DNA from: Roseateles_B sp051857535
Lineage (GTDB): Bacteria; Pseudomonadota; Gammaproteobacteria; Burkholderiales; Burkholderiaceae_C
Length of the DNA stretch: 64,000 bases
Assembly (NCBI RefSeq): GCF_051857535.1
Contig: NZ_JBPZGY010000009.1
Span: 143,683-207,682, forward strand
Reading direction: 5' to 3'
In this document: positions 1 through 9,210 of the stretch, one piece after another
Position numbering within the stretch: position 1 is the stretch's first letter
Layout of the letters: every line of letters starts with the position of its first letter
Program-made: the position numbers and the translations under genes
Notes under the pieces: generated by a model
What the model was told of the DNA's origin: nothing
The model's database searches: none
The model's input: only the letters and a program-made list of their open reading frames with translations

Positions 1-35
1 CCCGCCGCGGTTTCCTGCGGCACTGCAATCAGCAT
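1..35 (-). CDS. pntA: Probable NAD(P) transhydrogenase alpha subunit, N-terminal fragment
   Basis: Only the first 11 codons lie inside the window (MLIAVPQETAA), reading off the left edge. The start is an ATG preceded by an AGGAGA ribosome-binding site 6 bases upstream. A short Met-(hydrophobic)-Ile-x-(V/I)-Pro-x-Glu opening is typical of PntA/alanine dehydrogenase-type proteins, whose first strand begins this way. The family name is therefore inferred from the start alone. It could equally be another member of the alanine dehydrogenase/transhydrogenase superfamily. Confidence 0.4.
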   Translation of the reverse strand, partial: MLIAVPQETAA

Positions 36-305
36 CGGACTTCTCCTGTGGGAACGGAAGGCCGGCAGCCCATGTGCTTGCGCGGCCTGCGGATCTGTAT
101 CGGCAAGACTTGCGGCGAGCTTACATGGGCTTCATGACGCACAGACCCGGCAGCGAGCGCGGGTTTGCCCCAGGACACCCCTGGGCGCCGCCCGTGGCGC
201 CGGCAGCAGCCCCATGGGGTCGGGCTTCGGGCGTCGGCGTCAGGGCCCATCCTTTCGCGAGACGCAAAGCCGGGCTTGCTGAGGCTTCCACACCACAATG
301 CGGGG
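36..305. other. Divergent intergenic region
   Basis: This 270-base gap separates the left-edge gene from the divergent Nudix gene. It must carry promoters for both, but I see no clear sigma-70 boxes, operator palindrome or RNA structure. Open frames running across it are high-GC shadows. Confidence 0.5.
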
Positions 306-824
306 ATGAGCACGCCAGCACCCCCCGCCCGTTTCAAGCCCAGCGTCACCGTCGCCGCCGTGATCCAGCGACAGGGTCGCTACCTGATGGTCGAGGAGCA
401 GACGCCCGAAGGCCTGCGCATCAACCAGCCCGCCGGCCACCTGGAGCAGGGGGAATCGCCGCTGCAGGCCGTCGTCCGGGAAGTGCGCGAGGAAACCGCG
501 CACGCCTTCACGCCGCAGTCGCTGCTGGGCCTCTACATGGCCCGCTTCCAGCGCCCCGCCACCGGCGAGGACGTCACCTACCTGCGCCTGGCCTTCGTCG
601 GCGAGGTTGGCGAGGCCCTGCCCGGCCTGGCGCTGGACCACGGCATCCTGCGCTGGCTCTGGCTCAGCGCCGAGGACATCGCCCAGGCGGACCGCGAGGG
701 GCGCGCGCGTTCGGCCCTGGTCTGGCAGTGCGTGCAGGACCATCAACGCGGCCAGCGCCACCCCCTGGACTTGATCCACTGCGCGGACAGCCTCTGGCAA
801 CCCGATCGCTACCCGGCGGCCTAG
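306..824 (+). CDS. Nudix hydrolase, NudJ-like
   Basis: Nudix-fold pyrophosphohydrolase of 172 residues, expected to hydrolyse nucleoside di- or triphosphate derivatives in the cytoplasm. The Nudix box begins GHLEQGES and continues to REVREETA at about residues 48-70, matching Gx5Ex7REUxEE with Ala replacing the last conserved Gly. ATG 306 was chosen because it opens directly onto the domain (SVTVAAVI); an in-frame upstream extension has no family resemblance. In enterobacteria the Nudix gene nudJ (ymfB) lies next to mnmA, and here mnmA is only one gene away, which supports a NudJ-type identity. A thiamine-pyrophosphate or general NDP phosphatase role is family knowledge, not visible in the sequence. 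Confidence 0.85.
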   Translation: MSTPAPPARFKPSVTVAAVIQRQGRYLMVEEQTPEGLRINQPAGHLEQGESPLQAVVREVREETAHAFTPQSLLGLYMARFQRPATGEDVTYLRLAFVGEVGEALPGLALDHGILRWLWLSAEDIAQADREGRARSALVWQCVQDHQRGQRHPLDLIHCADSLWQPDRYPAA

Positions 825-967
825 CCTGCTGCCTCCTGTACGGCGCCCGCCCTGGCACTTGACCTGCATCAAGACGCACATGCGACGCAGCAGCACGCCG
901 TGCGCAGCAATGCACAGGCAACGAGAAGGCCAGGTGCTAGCATCACCGCGACCCACCATCTCGGCCC

Positions 968-3919
968 TTGCGTGCGGGCGGCCTACCGCTTCGCCCGAGG
1001 GGCCCCGCCGCCTTGCAAGTCCTCGATCGACTCGACCGCAGCCACCGGGCCGACCTGCGCAAGCTCCTGCCGCGCCTGGGTCTGATGCTGGGCGTGCTGC
1101 TCGCGTGCTGGGCCCTGCCGGTGCCGCCCTCGCTGCGAGGCCTGGCCTCCTATGCGCCGCTGCACGTGCTGCTGGAGACGCTGTCCATCATCGTCGCCTC
1201 GCTGATCTTCAGCCTGGCCTGGGGCAGCCGGCTGGGCCAGGTCTCGGGCAATGTATGCGTGCTGGCCTGCGCCTTTGCCGGCGTCGCCCTGCTGGACTTC
1301 TCGCATCTGCTGTCCTATTCGGGGATGCCGGACTACATCACGCCGGCAGGCCCTGAGAAAGCCATCGACTTCTGGCTGGCGGCCCGGCTGCTCGCCTGCC
1401 TGGGCCTGCTGTGGATGGTCGCCACGCCTTGGCAGTCGGGCCTGCCGCGGCGGAACCGGCATGTCTTGCTGCTGGGCATAGGCGCCGTCGTGGCCTTGGT
1501 GCATTGGGCCGTGCTGCTGCATCCGGAGAGTCTCCCCCGCACCTTTGTGGCGGGGCAAGGCCTGACCCCGCTGAAGGTCGCCGCCGAGTACCTGCTGGTG
1601 GGCCTGCTGCTGCTGACGGCCCTGCTGCTGACGCGGCGCATGCGCGAGCCCACGCCCTTCAATGCCGCGGCACTGCTGGGCGCCGTGCTGAGCATGGCCA
1701 TGAGCGAACTCTTCTTCACGCTCTATGCCAGCGTGACCGATGTGCTCAATCTCGCCGGCCACGTGTACAAGGTCATCGGCTATCTGTTCCTGCACCGGGC
1801 CGTCTTCATGGAGGCCGTGCAGCGCCCCTACACGGAGCTGGAGCTGGTCAAGGAGCAGCTGCAGGCCACGCTCAAGACCGTCCCCGACCTGGTTTTCGAA
1901 CTCGATGCCGATGGCCGCTACCTCTCCTACCATTCACCACCCAGCGACCTGCTGGCGGCGTCACCCAGCCATTTCATAGGCCGACTCATCTCGGAAGTCC
2001 TGCCGCCCGAGGCCACCGCTACCGTGATGCAGACCCTGGGCGAGGCCCTGGACCGCGGCAGCTCGGGCGGCCGCCGCATCGTGCTGGACCTGCCCATGGG
2101 CCGGCACTACTTCGAGCTTCACGCCACGCGGTGCCAGCAGGAGGCGGGGGAAAAGCCACGCCTGATCGTGCTGTCCCGCAACATCACCCAGGAAGTGAAC
2201 GCCCGCGAGGCCCTGCTGGAGGCTGCGCAGCAGACCCAGACCATCCTGGACAACGTGATCGACGGCATCATCACCATCGATCGCCGGGGCACCGTCCGCA
2301 GCTACAACAGCTCGGCCCACAAGATCTTCGGCTACGAAGCCAGCGAGGTCGTGGGGAACAACATCACCATGCTGATGCCCTCGCCCTATGCCGAGGCGCA
2401 CGACCGCTACCTGGCCGACTACGCCCGGACCGGCATCCGCCAGGTGATCGGCCGGGGCCGCGAGGTCGAGGGCCTGCGCAAGAACGGCGAGCGCTTCCCC
2501 ATGAGCCTGGCCGTCAACGAGATCGAGCGGGAGGGCGAGCGCATCTACATCGGCATGGTGCGCGACATCACCCAGCGCCGTGCCGCGGAGGCCGAGATCC
2601 AGCGCCTGGCCTTCTTCGACCAACTGACCGATCTGCCCAACCGCCGCCTGCTGCTGGACCGGCTGGACCGCGCCGTGCTCAGCGCGGCGCGGCGCGGCCA
2701 GCTCGGTGCCCTGCTCTTCATCGACCTGGACGAGTTCAAGCTGCTCAACGACACCTGGGGCCACGACTTCGGCGATCGCGTGCTCGTGCAGGTGGCGCGT
2801 CGGCTCAGTGGCTCCGTGCGCGAGGGCGACACCGTGGCCCGCCTGGGCGGCGACGAATTCGTGATCATGCTCGAGAGCCTGGGCGAGACCCTCCAGGAAG
2901 CGGCCGCCCATGCCGAGATGGTGGCGCGCAAGATCCTGCTGAACTTCGAGCAGCCCTTCCAGCTGCTGGAGCGCGAGCAGCACAGCAGCCCCAGCATCGG
3001 CATCACCCTGTTCGGAGACAACCTGCTCAGTGCCAGCGAGCTGATGGCCCATGCCGACACGGCCATGTACCAGGCCAAGGCCCAGGGCAAGAACACGTTC
3101 CGCTTCTTCGACGCCGAGCTGCAGGCGGTGCTGGCCACGCGCGCGGCCCTGGAGACGGACCTGCGCCAGTCCATTGCACGGCGGCAGCTGCTGCTGCACT
3201 TCCAGCCCCAGGTCGACGAGCAGGGCCGGGTGCTGGGGGCCGAGGCCTTGCTGCGCTGGCAGCATCCCCAACGCGGCCTGGTGCCCCCCGGGGTCTTCAT
3301 TCCCGCGGCCGAGCAATGCGGCTTCGTGCTGGAGCTGGGCCAATGGGTGCTGGATGCCGCCTGCCGGACGCTCGCAGCCTGGGCGCAGCACCCACGCTGC
3401 TGTCGGCTGGACCTGTCCATCAACGTCAGCGCCCTGCAGCTGCGGGACGCCCATTTCGTCAACGGCGTGCTGGATGCCCTGCACCGCCACGGCGCCAGCC
3501 CGCGCCGGCTGAAGCTGGAGCTCACGGAGTCCCTGCTGGCCGAGAACGTCGAAGACACCATCGCGAAGATGAGCGAGTTGCGCAAAGCCGGCGTGGGCTT
3601 CTCACTGGACGATTTCGGCACCGGCTACTCCTCGCTGAACTACCTGCGCCGCCTGCCGCTGGAGGAGCTCAAGATCGACCGCAGCTTCGTCAATGACATG
3701 CTGGGCGACCCCAACGGCGCCGTGATCGCCCGCACCATCGTGGCCCTGGGCCAGACCTTCGGCCTGCAGGTGATCGCCGAGGGCGTGGAAACGCCCGAGC
3801 AGCGCGATGCCCTGCTGAAAATGGGCTGTCACCGTTTCCAGGGCTTCCTCTTCGGCCGCCCGGTGGACCAGGCCAGCTTCGAGCGCCTGCCGCAGGCGCT
3901 GGCGGCCGTGGCGAGCTGA
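968..3919 (+). CDS. MASE3-PAS-PAS-GGDEF-EAL cyclic-di-GMP signalling protein
   Basis: Membrane-anchored bifunctional cyclic-di-GMP protein, about 983 residues. The first ~300 residues are strongly hydrophobic with seven or so helices, resembling the MASE3 sensor domain. Two PAS-like segments follow (about 300-415 and 430-545). A diguanylate cyclase domain has an intact GGDEF at 627-631. A phosphodiesterase domain has an intact EALLRW at 759 and the later motifs NVSALQL, ELTES, DDFGTGYSS, KIDRSF and EGVET. Both catalytic signatures look intact, so net activity cannot be predicted. The start is uncertain: 968 is a TTG without a good ribosome-binding site, and ATG 1085 would cut into the first membrane segment. 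The gene sits alone between the Nudix gene and mnmA. Confidence 0.9.
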   Translation: MRAGGLPLRPRGPAALQVLDRLDRSHRADLRKLLPRLGLMLGVLLACWALPVPPSLRGLASYAPLHVLLETLSIIVASLIFSLAWGSRLGQVSGNVCVLACAFAGVALLDFSHLLSYSGMPDYITPAGPEKAIDFWLAARLLACLGLLWMVATPWQSGLPRRNRHVLLLGIGAVVALVHWAVLLHPESLPRTFVAGQGLTPLKVAAEYLLVGLLLLTALLLTRRMREPTPFNAAALLGAVLSMAMSELFFTLYASVTDVLNLAGHVYKVIGYLFLHRAVFMEAVQRPYTELELVKEQLQATLKTVPDLVFELDADGRYLSYHSPPSDLLAASPSHFIGRLISEVLPPEATATVMQTLGEALDRGSSGGRRIVLDLPMGRHYFELHATRCQQEAGEKPRLIVLSRNITQEVNAREALLEAAQQTQTILDNVIDGIITIDRRGTVRSYNSSAHKIFGYEASEVVGNNITMLMPSPYAEAHDRYLADYARTGIRQVIGRGREVEGLRKNGERFPMSLAVNEIEREGERIYIGMVRDITQRRAAEAEIQRLAFFDQLTDLPNRRLLLDRLDRAVLSAARRGQLGALLFIDLDEFKLLNDTWGHDFGDRVLVQVARRLSGSVREGDTVARLGGDEFVIMLESLGETLQEAAAHAEMVARKILLNFEQPFQLLEREQHSSPSIGITLFGDNLLSASELMAHADTAMYQAKAQGKNTFRFFDAELQAVLATRAALETDLRQSIARRQLLLHFQPQVDEQGRVLGAEALLRWQHPQRGLVPPGVFIPAAEQCGFVLELGQWVLDAACRTLAAWAQHPRCCRLDLSINVSALQLRDAHFVNGVLDALHRHGASPRRLKLELTESLLAENVEDTIAKMSELRKAGVGFSLDDFGTGYSSLNYLRRLPLEELKIDRSFVNDMLGDPNGAVIARTIVALGQTFGLQVIAEGVETPEQRDALLKMGCHRFQGFLFGRPVDQASFERLPQALAAVAS

Positions 3920-3978
3920 GCAGGGCCCGCAAAGCCCCAGGCCCGGGCCAAGGTGCCGGCATTTGGGACAATCGGGGC

Positions 3979-5121
3979 ATGAGTTCGCCCCTGCCCCCGT
4001 TGTCCCCCACGTCCGCCCGGCAGCGCATCGTCATCGGCCTGTCCGGCGGTGTCGATTCCGCCGTCTCCGCCTACCTGCTGAAGAAAGCCGGCCACGAGGT
4101 GATCGGCATCTTCATGAAGAACTGGGAAGACGACGACAACGACGAATACTGCTCCTCCCGCCAGGACTTCCTGGATGCGGCCTCGGTGGCCGACGTGATC
4201 GGCATCGAGATCGAGCACGTCAACTTCGCTGCGGACTACAAGGACCGCGTCTTCGCCGCCTTCCTGCGCGAATACCAGGCCGGCCGCACACCCAACCCCG
4301 ACGTGCTGTGCAATGCCGAGATCAAGTTCAAGGCCTTCCTGGATCACGCCATGGCGCGCGGCGCCGAGAAGATCGCCACGGGGCACTATGCCCGCGTGCG
4401 CAGCGTCGGTGATCAAGTGCAGTTGCTCAAGGGCCTGGACCCGCTGAAGGACCAGAGCTATTTCCTGCACCGCCTGCAACAGCACCAACTGGCCAAGACA
4501 CTCTTCCCCGTGGGCGAGCTGCCCAAGACCGAGGTACGCCGCATCGCCGAGGAGATCGGCCTGCCCAATGCCAAGAAGAAGGACTCCACCGGCATCTGCT
4601 TCATCGGCGAACGGCCCTTCCGCGAGTTCCTCAACCGCTACCTCTCCCACCAGCCCGGTCCCATCAAGGACGAGCGTGGCCGCAAGCTGGGCGAGCATGT
4701 GGGCCTGTCCTTCTACACCCTGGGCCAGCGCCAGGGCCTGGGCATCGGTGGCATCAAGGAGAAGGGCGCCCCGCGCGGCGGCGGCGAACATGCGCCCTGG
4801 TTCGTGGCCCGCAAGGACCTGGAGACCAACACCCTCGTCGTGGTGCAGGGCCATGACCACCCCCTGCTGCAGTACCGCAGCCTCATCGCCGACGACCTCT
4901 CCTGGTGCGGCCCCGCGCCGGCCTTCGGCGGCTTCGGCGCCAAGACCCGCTACCGCCAGGCCGACGCGCCCTGCGCCTTCACGCCCGAGCACCCGGGCGC
5001 TGGCCAGTTCCGCCTGGACTTCCCGCAGGCGCAATGGGCGGTGACGCCGGGCCAGAGCGCCGTGCTCTACGATGGCGAGGTCTGCCTGGGCGGCGGCGTG
5101 ATCGCCGAAGCCATCCCCTGA
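3979..5121 (+). CDS. mnmA: tRNA-specific 2-thiouridylase MnmA
   Basis: Catalyses 2-thiolation of the wobble uridine in tRNAs for Lys, Glu and Gln, using ATP to adenylate the base and a persulfide as sulfur donor. The PP-loop GLSGGVDSA lies at about residues 19-27. The two catalytic cysteines are Cys111 in NPDVLCNAE and Cys207 in STGICFIGE, with the expected ~97-residue separation. Length 380 aa is normal, with only a short extra N-terminal tail of about 13 residues. ATG 3979 is the first start before the PP-loop domain. Further family motifs include KDQSYFL and GQRQGLGIGG. Confidence 0.98.
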   Translation: MSSPLPPLSPTSARQRIVIGLSGGVDSAVSAYLLKKAGHEVIGIFMKNWEDDDNDEYCSSRQDFLDAASVADVIGIEIEHVNFAADYKDRVFAAFLREYQAGRTPNPDVLCNAEIKFKAFLDHAMARGAEKIATGHYARVRSVGDQVQLLKGLDPLKDQSYFLHRLQQHQLAKTLFPVGELPKTEVRRIAEEIGLPNAKKKDSTGICFIGERPFREFLNRYLSHQPGPIKDERGRKLGEHVGLSFYTLGQRQGLGIGGIKEKGAPRGGGEHAPWFVARKDLETNTLVVVQGHDHPLLQYRSLIADDLSWCGPAPAFGGFGAKTRYRQADAPCAFTPEHPGAGQFRLDFPQAQWAVTPGQSAVLYDGEVCLGGGVIAEAIP

Positions 5122-5160
5122 GCCCTGATCGGTGAATGCCCGGGCCATGACGCCCGGCAC

Positions 5161-6459
5161 GTGATCAAAGCCAGGCGCTGTGGCACGCTGGCGACTCCTC
5201 ACGCCGCCATCTTGAACTTCGACCGCTTCCTCGCCCGCATCGCACGCCCCTCGGTGGTGTTGCGCATCGCCACCCTGGCCTACTTCCTGATGGAGTTCGG
5301 CAGCCTGGTGACGGCCCTGCGAGGCGGCAACTCCGAACCCTACGACGGCCTGCTGGCCCAGCTCTACCGCCGCGGCCTGGGCAATCCGCAGGACCCGGTG
5401 CTGGTGATCGCCTGCTTCCTGCTGTTCTGCGCCTTCATTTACCTCTTCTGGCAGGCGGCCCAGGAAAGCAGCCTGGACCGGCCGCGCCCGCGCGCCCTGC
5501 AGCGCATCGTGGCCCTGGATGTGCTGGCCTGGTGCATCACGCCCGCCCTGCCCTTCCTGGTGACGGTACTGGCCTCGGTGCGGCTGCGCCTGCGCGCGGC
5601 CTTCTTCTTCGCGGTGAGTCAGGTCGTGATCCGCCTGCTGCTGTACGCGCTGCTGCCCTCGGAGACCGAGTGGCAGGAGCAGCGCCAACCCAATGCCTCG
5701 ATGTGGGCCCTGATGATGGCCCAACTGGGTGCCTTCGTGGGCCTCTATGCCATGGCCTTCGGCATCGGCCGGCTGCTGGCCAACGAGGTGGACAAGCGCC
5801 GCTGGCTGCAGGTCATGCTGGCCGAGAAGACCTCGGGCGAGGCTCTGCAGGCCGAGCAGCTGCGCTATGCCGAACGCATGATGATGGCCCGCGAGCTGCA
5901 CGATGTGATGGGCCACCACCTGACTGCACTGAACCTGCAGCTGCAGCTCTCCGAGGCCCTGCTCAAGCGCAATGACCCCGACGGCGCCTCGCAGGCCGTG
6001 GCCCGAGCCCGCGAAGGCGCCGCCCACCTGCTGGCCGATGTGCGCGCCGCCGTCTCGGCCGAGCGTGCCAGCAACCGCATCGACCTGCGTGAGGCCCTGC
6101 AGGCGCTCGCCCAGGGCATTGCCAGCACCGATATCAGCCTGGAGCTGGACGAAGTCGCCCAGGACCTGAGCCCGCGCACCGCCCATGCCCTGCTGCGCTG
6201 CGTGCAGGAGGCCGTCACCAACAGCGTGCGCCACGGCCGGGCCCAGCACATCGGCATCCGCCTGAGCCGCGTGGGCGAGGGCGATGCCGCCGAGGTCTGT
6301 GTGAGCGTCGAGGACGACGGCCCCGGTGCGCCCAGGCTGCGCGAAGGCAACGGCCTCAAGGGCATGCAGGAACGCATGGCCGAGCTGGGCGGCAGCTTCA
6401 AGATCCTGAAAAACGGGCCCGGATTCATGATCGAATGGCGGGTACCGCGCAAGAGCTGA
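5161..6459 (+). CDS. NarL/LuxR-type sensor histidine kinase
   Basis: Inner-membrane sensor kinase of about 432 residues. The N-terminal half contains roughly five hydrophobic helices with no recognised ligand domain. The cytoplasmic half has an HisKA_3 dimerisation motif, ARELHDVMGHHL, with the phospho-accepting His in ELHD. It is followed by a short HATPase_c domain with an N box (EAVTNSVRHG), EDDGPGA and NGLKGMQERM. GTG 5161 is a possible start; a TTG at 5212 is an alternative. The response regulator gene begins 32 bases downstream, forming a two-component operon. The stimulus is unknown. Confidence 0.88.
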   Translation: MIKARRCGTLATPHAAILNFDRFLARIARPSVVLRIATLAYFLMEFGSLVTALRGGNSEPYDGLLAQLYRRGLGNPQDPVLVIACFLLFCAFIYLFWQAAQESSLDRPRPRALQRIVALDVLAWCITPALPFLVTVLASVRLRLRAAFFFAVSQVVIRLLLYALLPSETEWQEQRQPNASMWALMMAQLGAFVGLYAMAFGIGRLLANEVDKRRWLQVMLAEKTSGEALQAEQLRYAERMMMARELHDVMGHHLTALNLQLQLSEALLKRNDPDGASQAVARAREGAAHLLADVRAAVSAERASNRIDLREALQALAQGIASTDISLELDEVAQDLSPRTAHALLRCVQEAVTNSVRHGRAQHIGIRLSRVGEGDAAEVCVSVEDDGPGAPRLREGNGLKGMQERMAELGGSFKILKNGPGFMIEWRVPRKS

Positions 6460-6491
6460 GCCCAGGAATCACGACGGAAGAGGAGATATCC

Positions 6492-7136
6492 ATGAGCGAG
6501 AAGATCAAGGTGCTGCTGGTAGAAGACCAGCAACTGGTGCGCGAAGGCCTCAAGGGCCTGCTGGCCCTGCATGAGGAGGTGCTGCTGATCGGCGAAGCCG
6601 CCGACGGCGCCGAGGCCCTGGAGAAACTGGCCGATGACCAGCCCGATGTCATCCTCTCCGACATGCGCATGCCGCGCCTGGACGGCACCGGCCTGATCCG
6701 CGCCCTGGCCGCGCGCGCCTGGAAGATTCCCGTGGTCCTGCTGACCACCTTCGACGACGCCGAGGCCTTCGACGAGGCCGTGCGCGCCGGTGCCAAGGGT
6801 TTCCTGCTCAAGGCCATCAGCCCGGACACCCTGGTCCAGGCCCTCAAGGATGTGGCCGCTGGCGGCACGGCCCTGCGGCCCTCGCTCACCGAGCGCATGG
6901 AGCGCCCCAGCGTCGAGCGCGCCTTCAGCGCCACGCCGCAGCCGGACCCGCTCTCTCCCAAGGAGCTGCAGGTGCTGCGACTGGTCGCCAGCGGCCGCAG
7001 CAACACCGAGATCGCCGCCCTGCTGGGCAATAGCGAGGGCGTGATCAAGAACCACTGCTCGGCCGTGTTCTCCAAGATGGGTGTGCGCGACCGCACCCAG
7101 GCCGTGCTGCGGGCGATCGACCTCGGCTGGATCTGA
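6492..7136 (+). CDS. LuxR-family two-component response regulator
   Basis: Response regulator of 214 residues paired with the kinase just upstream. The receiver domain (about 5-120) shows the acidic pair VEDQ, the phosphorylated Asp in ILSDMRMP and the conserved Lys in FLLKA. The C-terminal helix-turn-helix (about 150-210) has the LuxR signature LSPKELQVLRLVASGRSNTEIA. ATG 6492 follows a strong GGAAGAGGAGATATCC ribosome-binding region. Targets are not evident. Confidence 0.92.
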   Translation: MSEKIKVLLVEDQQLVREGLKGLLALHEEVLLIGEAADGAEALEKLADDQPDVILSDMRMPRLDGTGLIRALAARAWKIPVVLLTTFDDAEAFDEAVRAGAKGFLLKAISPDTLVQALKDVAAGGTALRPSLTERMERPSVERAFSATPQPDPLSPKELQVLRLVASGRSNTEIAALLGNSEGVIKNHCSAVFSKMGVRDRTQAVLRAIDLGWI

Positions 7137-7140
7137 ACGC

Positions 7141-7167
7141 CCCCGGCGGTCCTGCGCCGCGGGTTTT
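7141..7167 (+). terminator. Weak rho-independent terminator candidate
   Basis: GC-rich imperfect hairpin (CCCGGCG ... CGCCGCGGG) followed by TTTT, starting 4 bases after the response regulator stop. The stem has a two-base bulge, so it is only moderately convincing. Confidence 0.4.
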
Positions 7168-7235
7168 GGGCGGGAGCGCGTCCCGGAGCCGCCCAGGCCC
7201 GCCCAGACCCGCTCAGGAGTCTCGAAGGGCCCCGC

Positions 7236-7781
7236 TCAAGGGCCCTCTGCGGCCCGGCGCGCAGGCGCAGCCAGATGCAAGACCCAGAAGCGCTCATGGC
7301 GCCCCGTCCCGCTGACGCAAGCCAGCCCCATGTCCTCAAAGGCAGGCTGCATCAGGTTGCTGCAGTGCTCCTCGCTGCCGGCCCAGAGGGCAAAGACTTC
7401 GTCCGCTCCCAGGGGGCCTGCCGCCAGGTTTTCACCCACACTGCGCAGCAGATAGCCCGCCCCCTTCACCCGCTCCCGCAGGGACGGACTGCTCAGGCCC
7501 TGGTGGCTCAGTTCATCCCGGGCCGCCAGTTCGCCAGCAAAGCGCAGGGCCGAGTCCGCCAGTGCGGCGTTCCAGCGCAAAGGCCGGGCCGGCGCAAAGT
7601 CACGTGCGCCGCAGCGCCGCGCCTCGGCACGCCAGGCATTGGCCAGCCGCAGTGCATCCTCGACGCCCGGCGGGCAGTCCGGGGCAGGGGCGGGGGCGGG
7701 GGCGGTCACAGCCGCCACGCAGCCCGGCACCCCGCCCAGCAGGCAGGCCAGGAGGATCAGCACGAAACGCAATGCAGCCAT
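7236..7781 (-). CDS. Exported CAP-domain protein
   Basis: Protein of 181 residues with an N-terminal signal peptide (hydrophobic stretch to about residue 23). A Pro/Ala linker follows, then a CAP (SCP/PR-1-like) domain. Domain marks are the HQG turn, GENLAAGP at about residues 116-123, the helix FALWAGSEEHCSNLM, and a closing strand ERFWVLHLA. Bacterial CAP proteins are secreted or periplasmic; some bind lipids or cell-wall material, but no activity can be assigned here. It lies 21 bases downstream of the acyltransferase gene on the same strand and is probably co-transcribed with it. Confidence 0.8.
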   Translation of the reverse strand: MAALRFVLILLACLLGGVPGCVAAVTAPAPAPAPDCPPGVEDALRLANAWRAEARRCGARDFAPARPLRWNAALADSALRFAGELAARDELSHQGLSSPSLRERVKGAGYLLRSVGENLAAGPLGADEVFALWAGSEEHCSNLMQPAFEDMGLACVSGTGRHERFWVLHLAAPARRAAEGP

Positions 7782-7802
7782 GGCGCGCGATCATAGGGCC
7801 GC

Positions 7803-8861
7803 TCAGGCACGCAGCAGGCGGCTGAGCCCGCGCCGCAGCGATTGCCGCAAGCGCTCGCAAGGCTCCGTCAGGGCCGCCGACAGCCCCAGGCTCAGCACCG
7901 TGACGCCGCCGCAGGCCAGCAGCGGCCACAGCGCAGTCAGCGCGGAGAAGAACTGCAGCAGCGGGTAGTGGAACAGGTAGATGGGGAAGGTCGCCCGTGA
8001 CAGACGCGGCGCCCAGTGCGCCAGCAGGGCCGGCACGCTGCGTCCATGCAGCCAGGCCGACATGCCGGCCACATGGGCCGCCACGCCCAGGGCAATGAGG
8101 TTGTCCGAGACGAAGGCTTCCGAGTGCCCCATCAGCTGCACCAGCGGCTGGGGCAGCATCGCCAGCAGGCGCCAGGTGATGTAGAGGTTGCCCACCTTGC
8201 CCAGGGCGAGGGCCAGGGCCCAGGCCAGGCCGATGGCAGCCAGCATCCCGCCCTGCGAGGTGCCCATCGCACGCACCCGCGGGCTGCGATGGACCCACAC
8301 ACCCAGCCACCAGGCCGGCAGCAGCAGCAGCAGACGAGGCCCGATGAGCAGGCTGCAGGCCAGGGCCAGCGGCCAACGCCAGCGCCCGGGGGCAAAGCTC
8401 AGCACACCGAACAACAGGTAATAGCCCGCCTCATACGACAGGGACCACATGGGGATGTTGCTGCCGGCCGCCCAGCCCTCCACCCAGAACTCGTTGACAA
8501 AAACGGCCGAGGCGAGCGCACGAGCCCAGCCGCCCTGCACCTCCTCATACAGCGCGGGCAGCCACTGGCGGCCCCAGGCATCCAGCACCAGGGTCAAGGC
8601 GATGGCCGGCAGCGCCACCGACCACAGCCGGCTCAGGCGCTGCACCGCGTAATGCCGCCAGTCGTGGTCCTTGTGCTCCCGGGTATAGGCGATCACATAG
8701 CCGGAGAGCACGAAGAACACCACCACCGACTCATGGCCGTGGCCAGCCAGGCCTTGCAGCCAGCGGCCGTGATAACTCGCATAGGACGCGTGATGGGCGA
8801 AGACCAGCAAGGCCGCGGCCAGACGCAGCAAGTCCAGGTAGATCGAAAAGGCCGGAGACAT
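7803..8861 (-). CDS. Acyltransferase 3 family membrane protein (OafA/YrhL-like)
   Basis: Polytopic inner-membrane O-acyltransferase of about 352 residues with about ten hydrophobic helices. Family marks are the opening IYLDLLRLAAALLVFAHHAS with the conserved His pair, the VVFFVLSGYVI segment and R-x-x-R-like basic patches after it. Such enzymes move acetyl or other acyl groups onto envelope sugars or lipids. ATG 8861 places the first helix immediately after the start as in relatives; an in-frame ATG at 8906 would add 15 residues. There is no sugar-biosynthesis context, so the acceptor is unknown. Confidence 0.82.
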   Translation of the reverse strand: MSPAFSIYLDLLRLAAALLVFAHHASYASYHGRWLQGLAGHGHESVVVFFVLSGYVIAYTREHKDHDWRHYAVQRLSRLWSVALPAIALTLVLDAWGRQWLPALYEEVQGGWARALASAVFVNEFWVEGWAAGSNIPMWSLSYEAGYYLLFGVLSFAPGRWRWPLALACSLLIGPRLLLLLPAWWLGVWVHRSPRVRAMGTSQGGMLAAIGLAWALALALGKVGNLYITWRLLAMLPQPLVQLMGHSEAFVSDNLIALGVAAHVAGMSAWLHGRSVPALLAHWAPRLSRATFPIYLFHYPLLQFFSALTALWPLLACGGVTVLSLGLSAALTEPCERLRQSLRRGLSRLLRA

Positions 8862-9210
8862 CAGGAAGACGGGGGCGCGAAGCCATGGCGGTAAGGCAGG
8901 CCGCACTGTAGCGACACTGGCTCAGGCCATGACCCGCCCCCCCTTGCATGGGTGGCGGCGGCGGCGCAAGGGTGGCCTCAGCGCGACATGCGCCCGACCT
9001 GTGCCACAAACAGCACAAACAGCCCGCACCATCCTGAATTTCCTCTAGGGGCTTTCACCACCCCGCAATCCGGTGTCACTAGGGCTTACAGCATCCCCAC
9101 TTCGTAGGATGGCTCGTGAGAATTCGCACGGTCTGGACAGCCCCGGCCGAGCAGTTTTGAGCGCCGCAAGCATCCCAGCCCATCTCGAGTTCGTATTTGG
9201 AGGGTTTCTC
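8862..9210. other. Divergent promoter region upstream of the PEP-CTERM operon
   Basis: About 350 bases without a convincing gene. It drives the acyltransferase leftward and the exported-protein operon rightward. I looked for the sigma-54-type TGGCAC-N5-TTGC element often found before PEP-CTERM genes and did not see a good match. A GGAGGG ribosome-binding site sits just before ATG 9211. Confidence 0.5.
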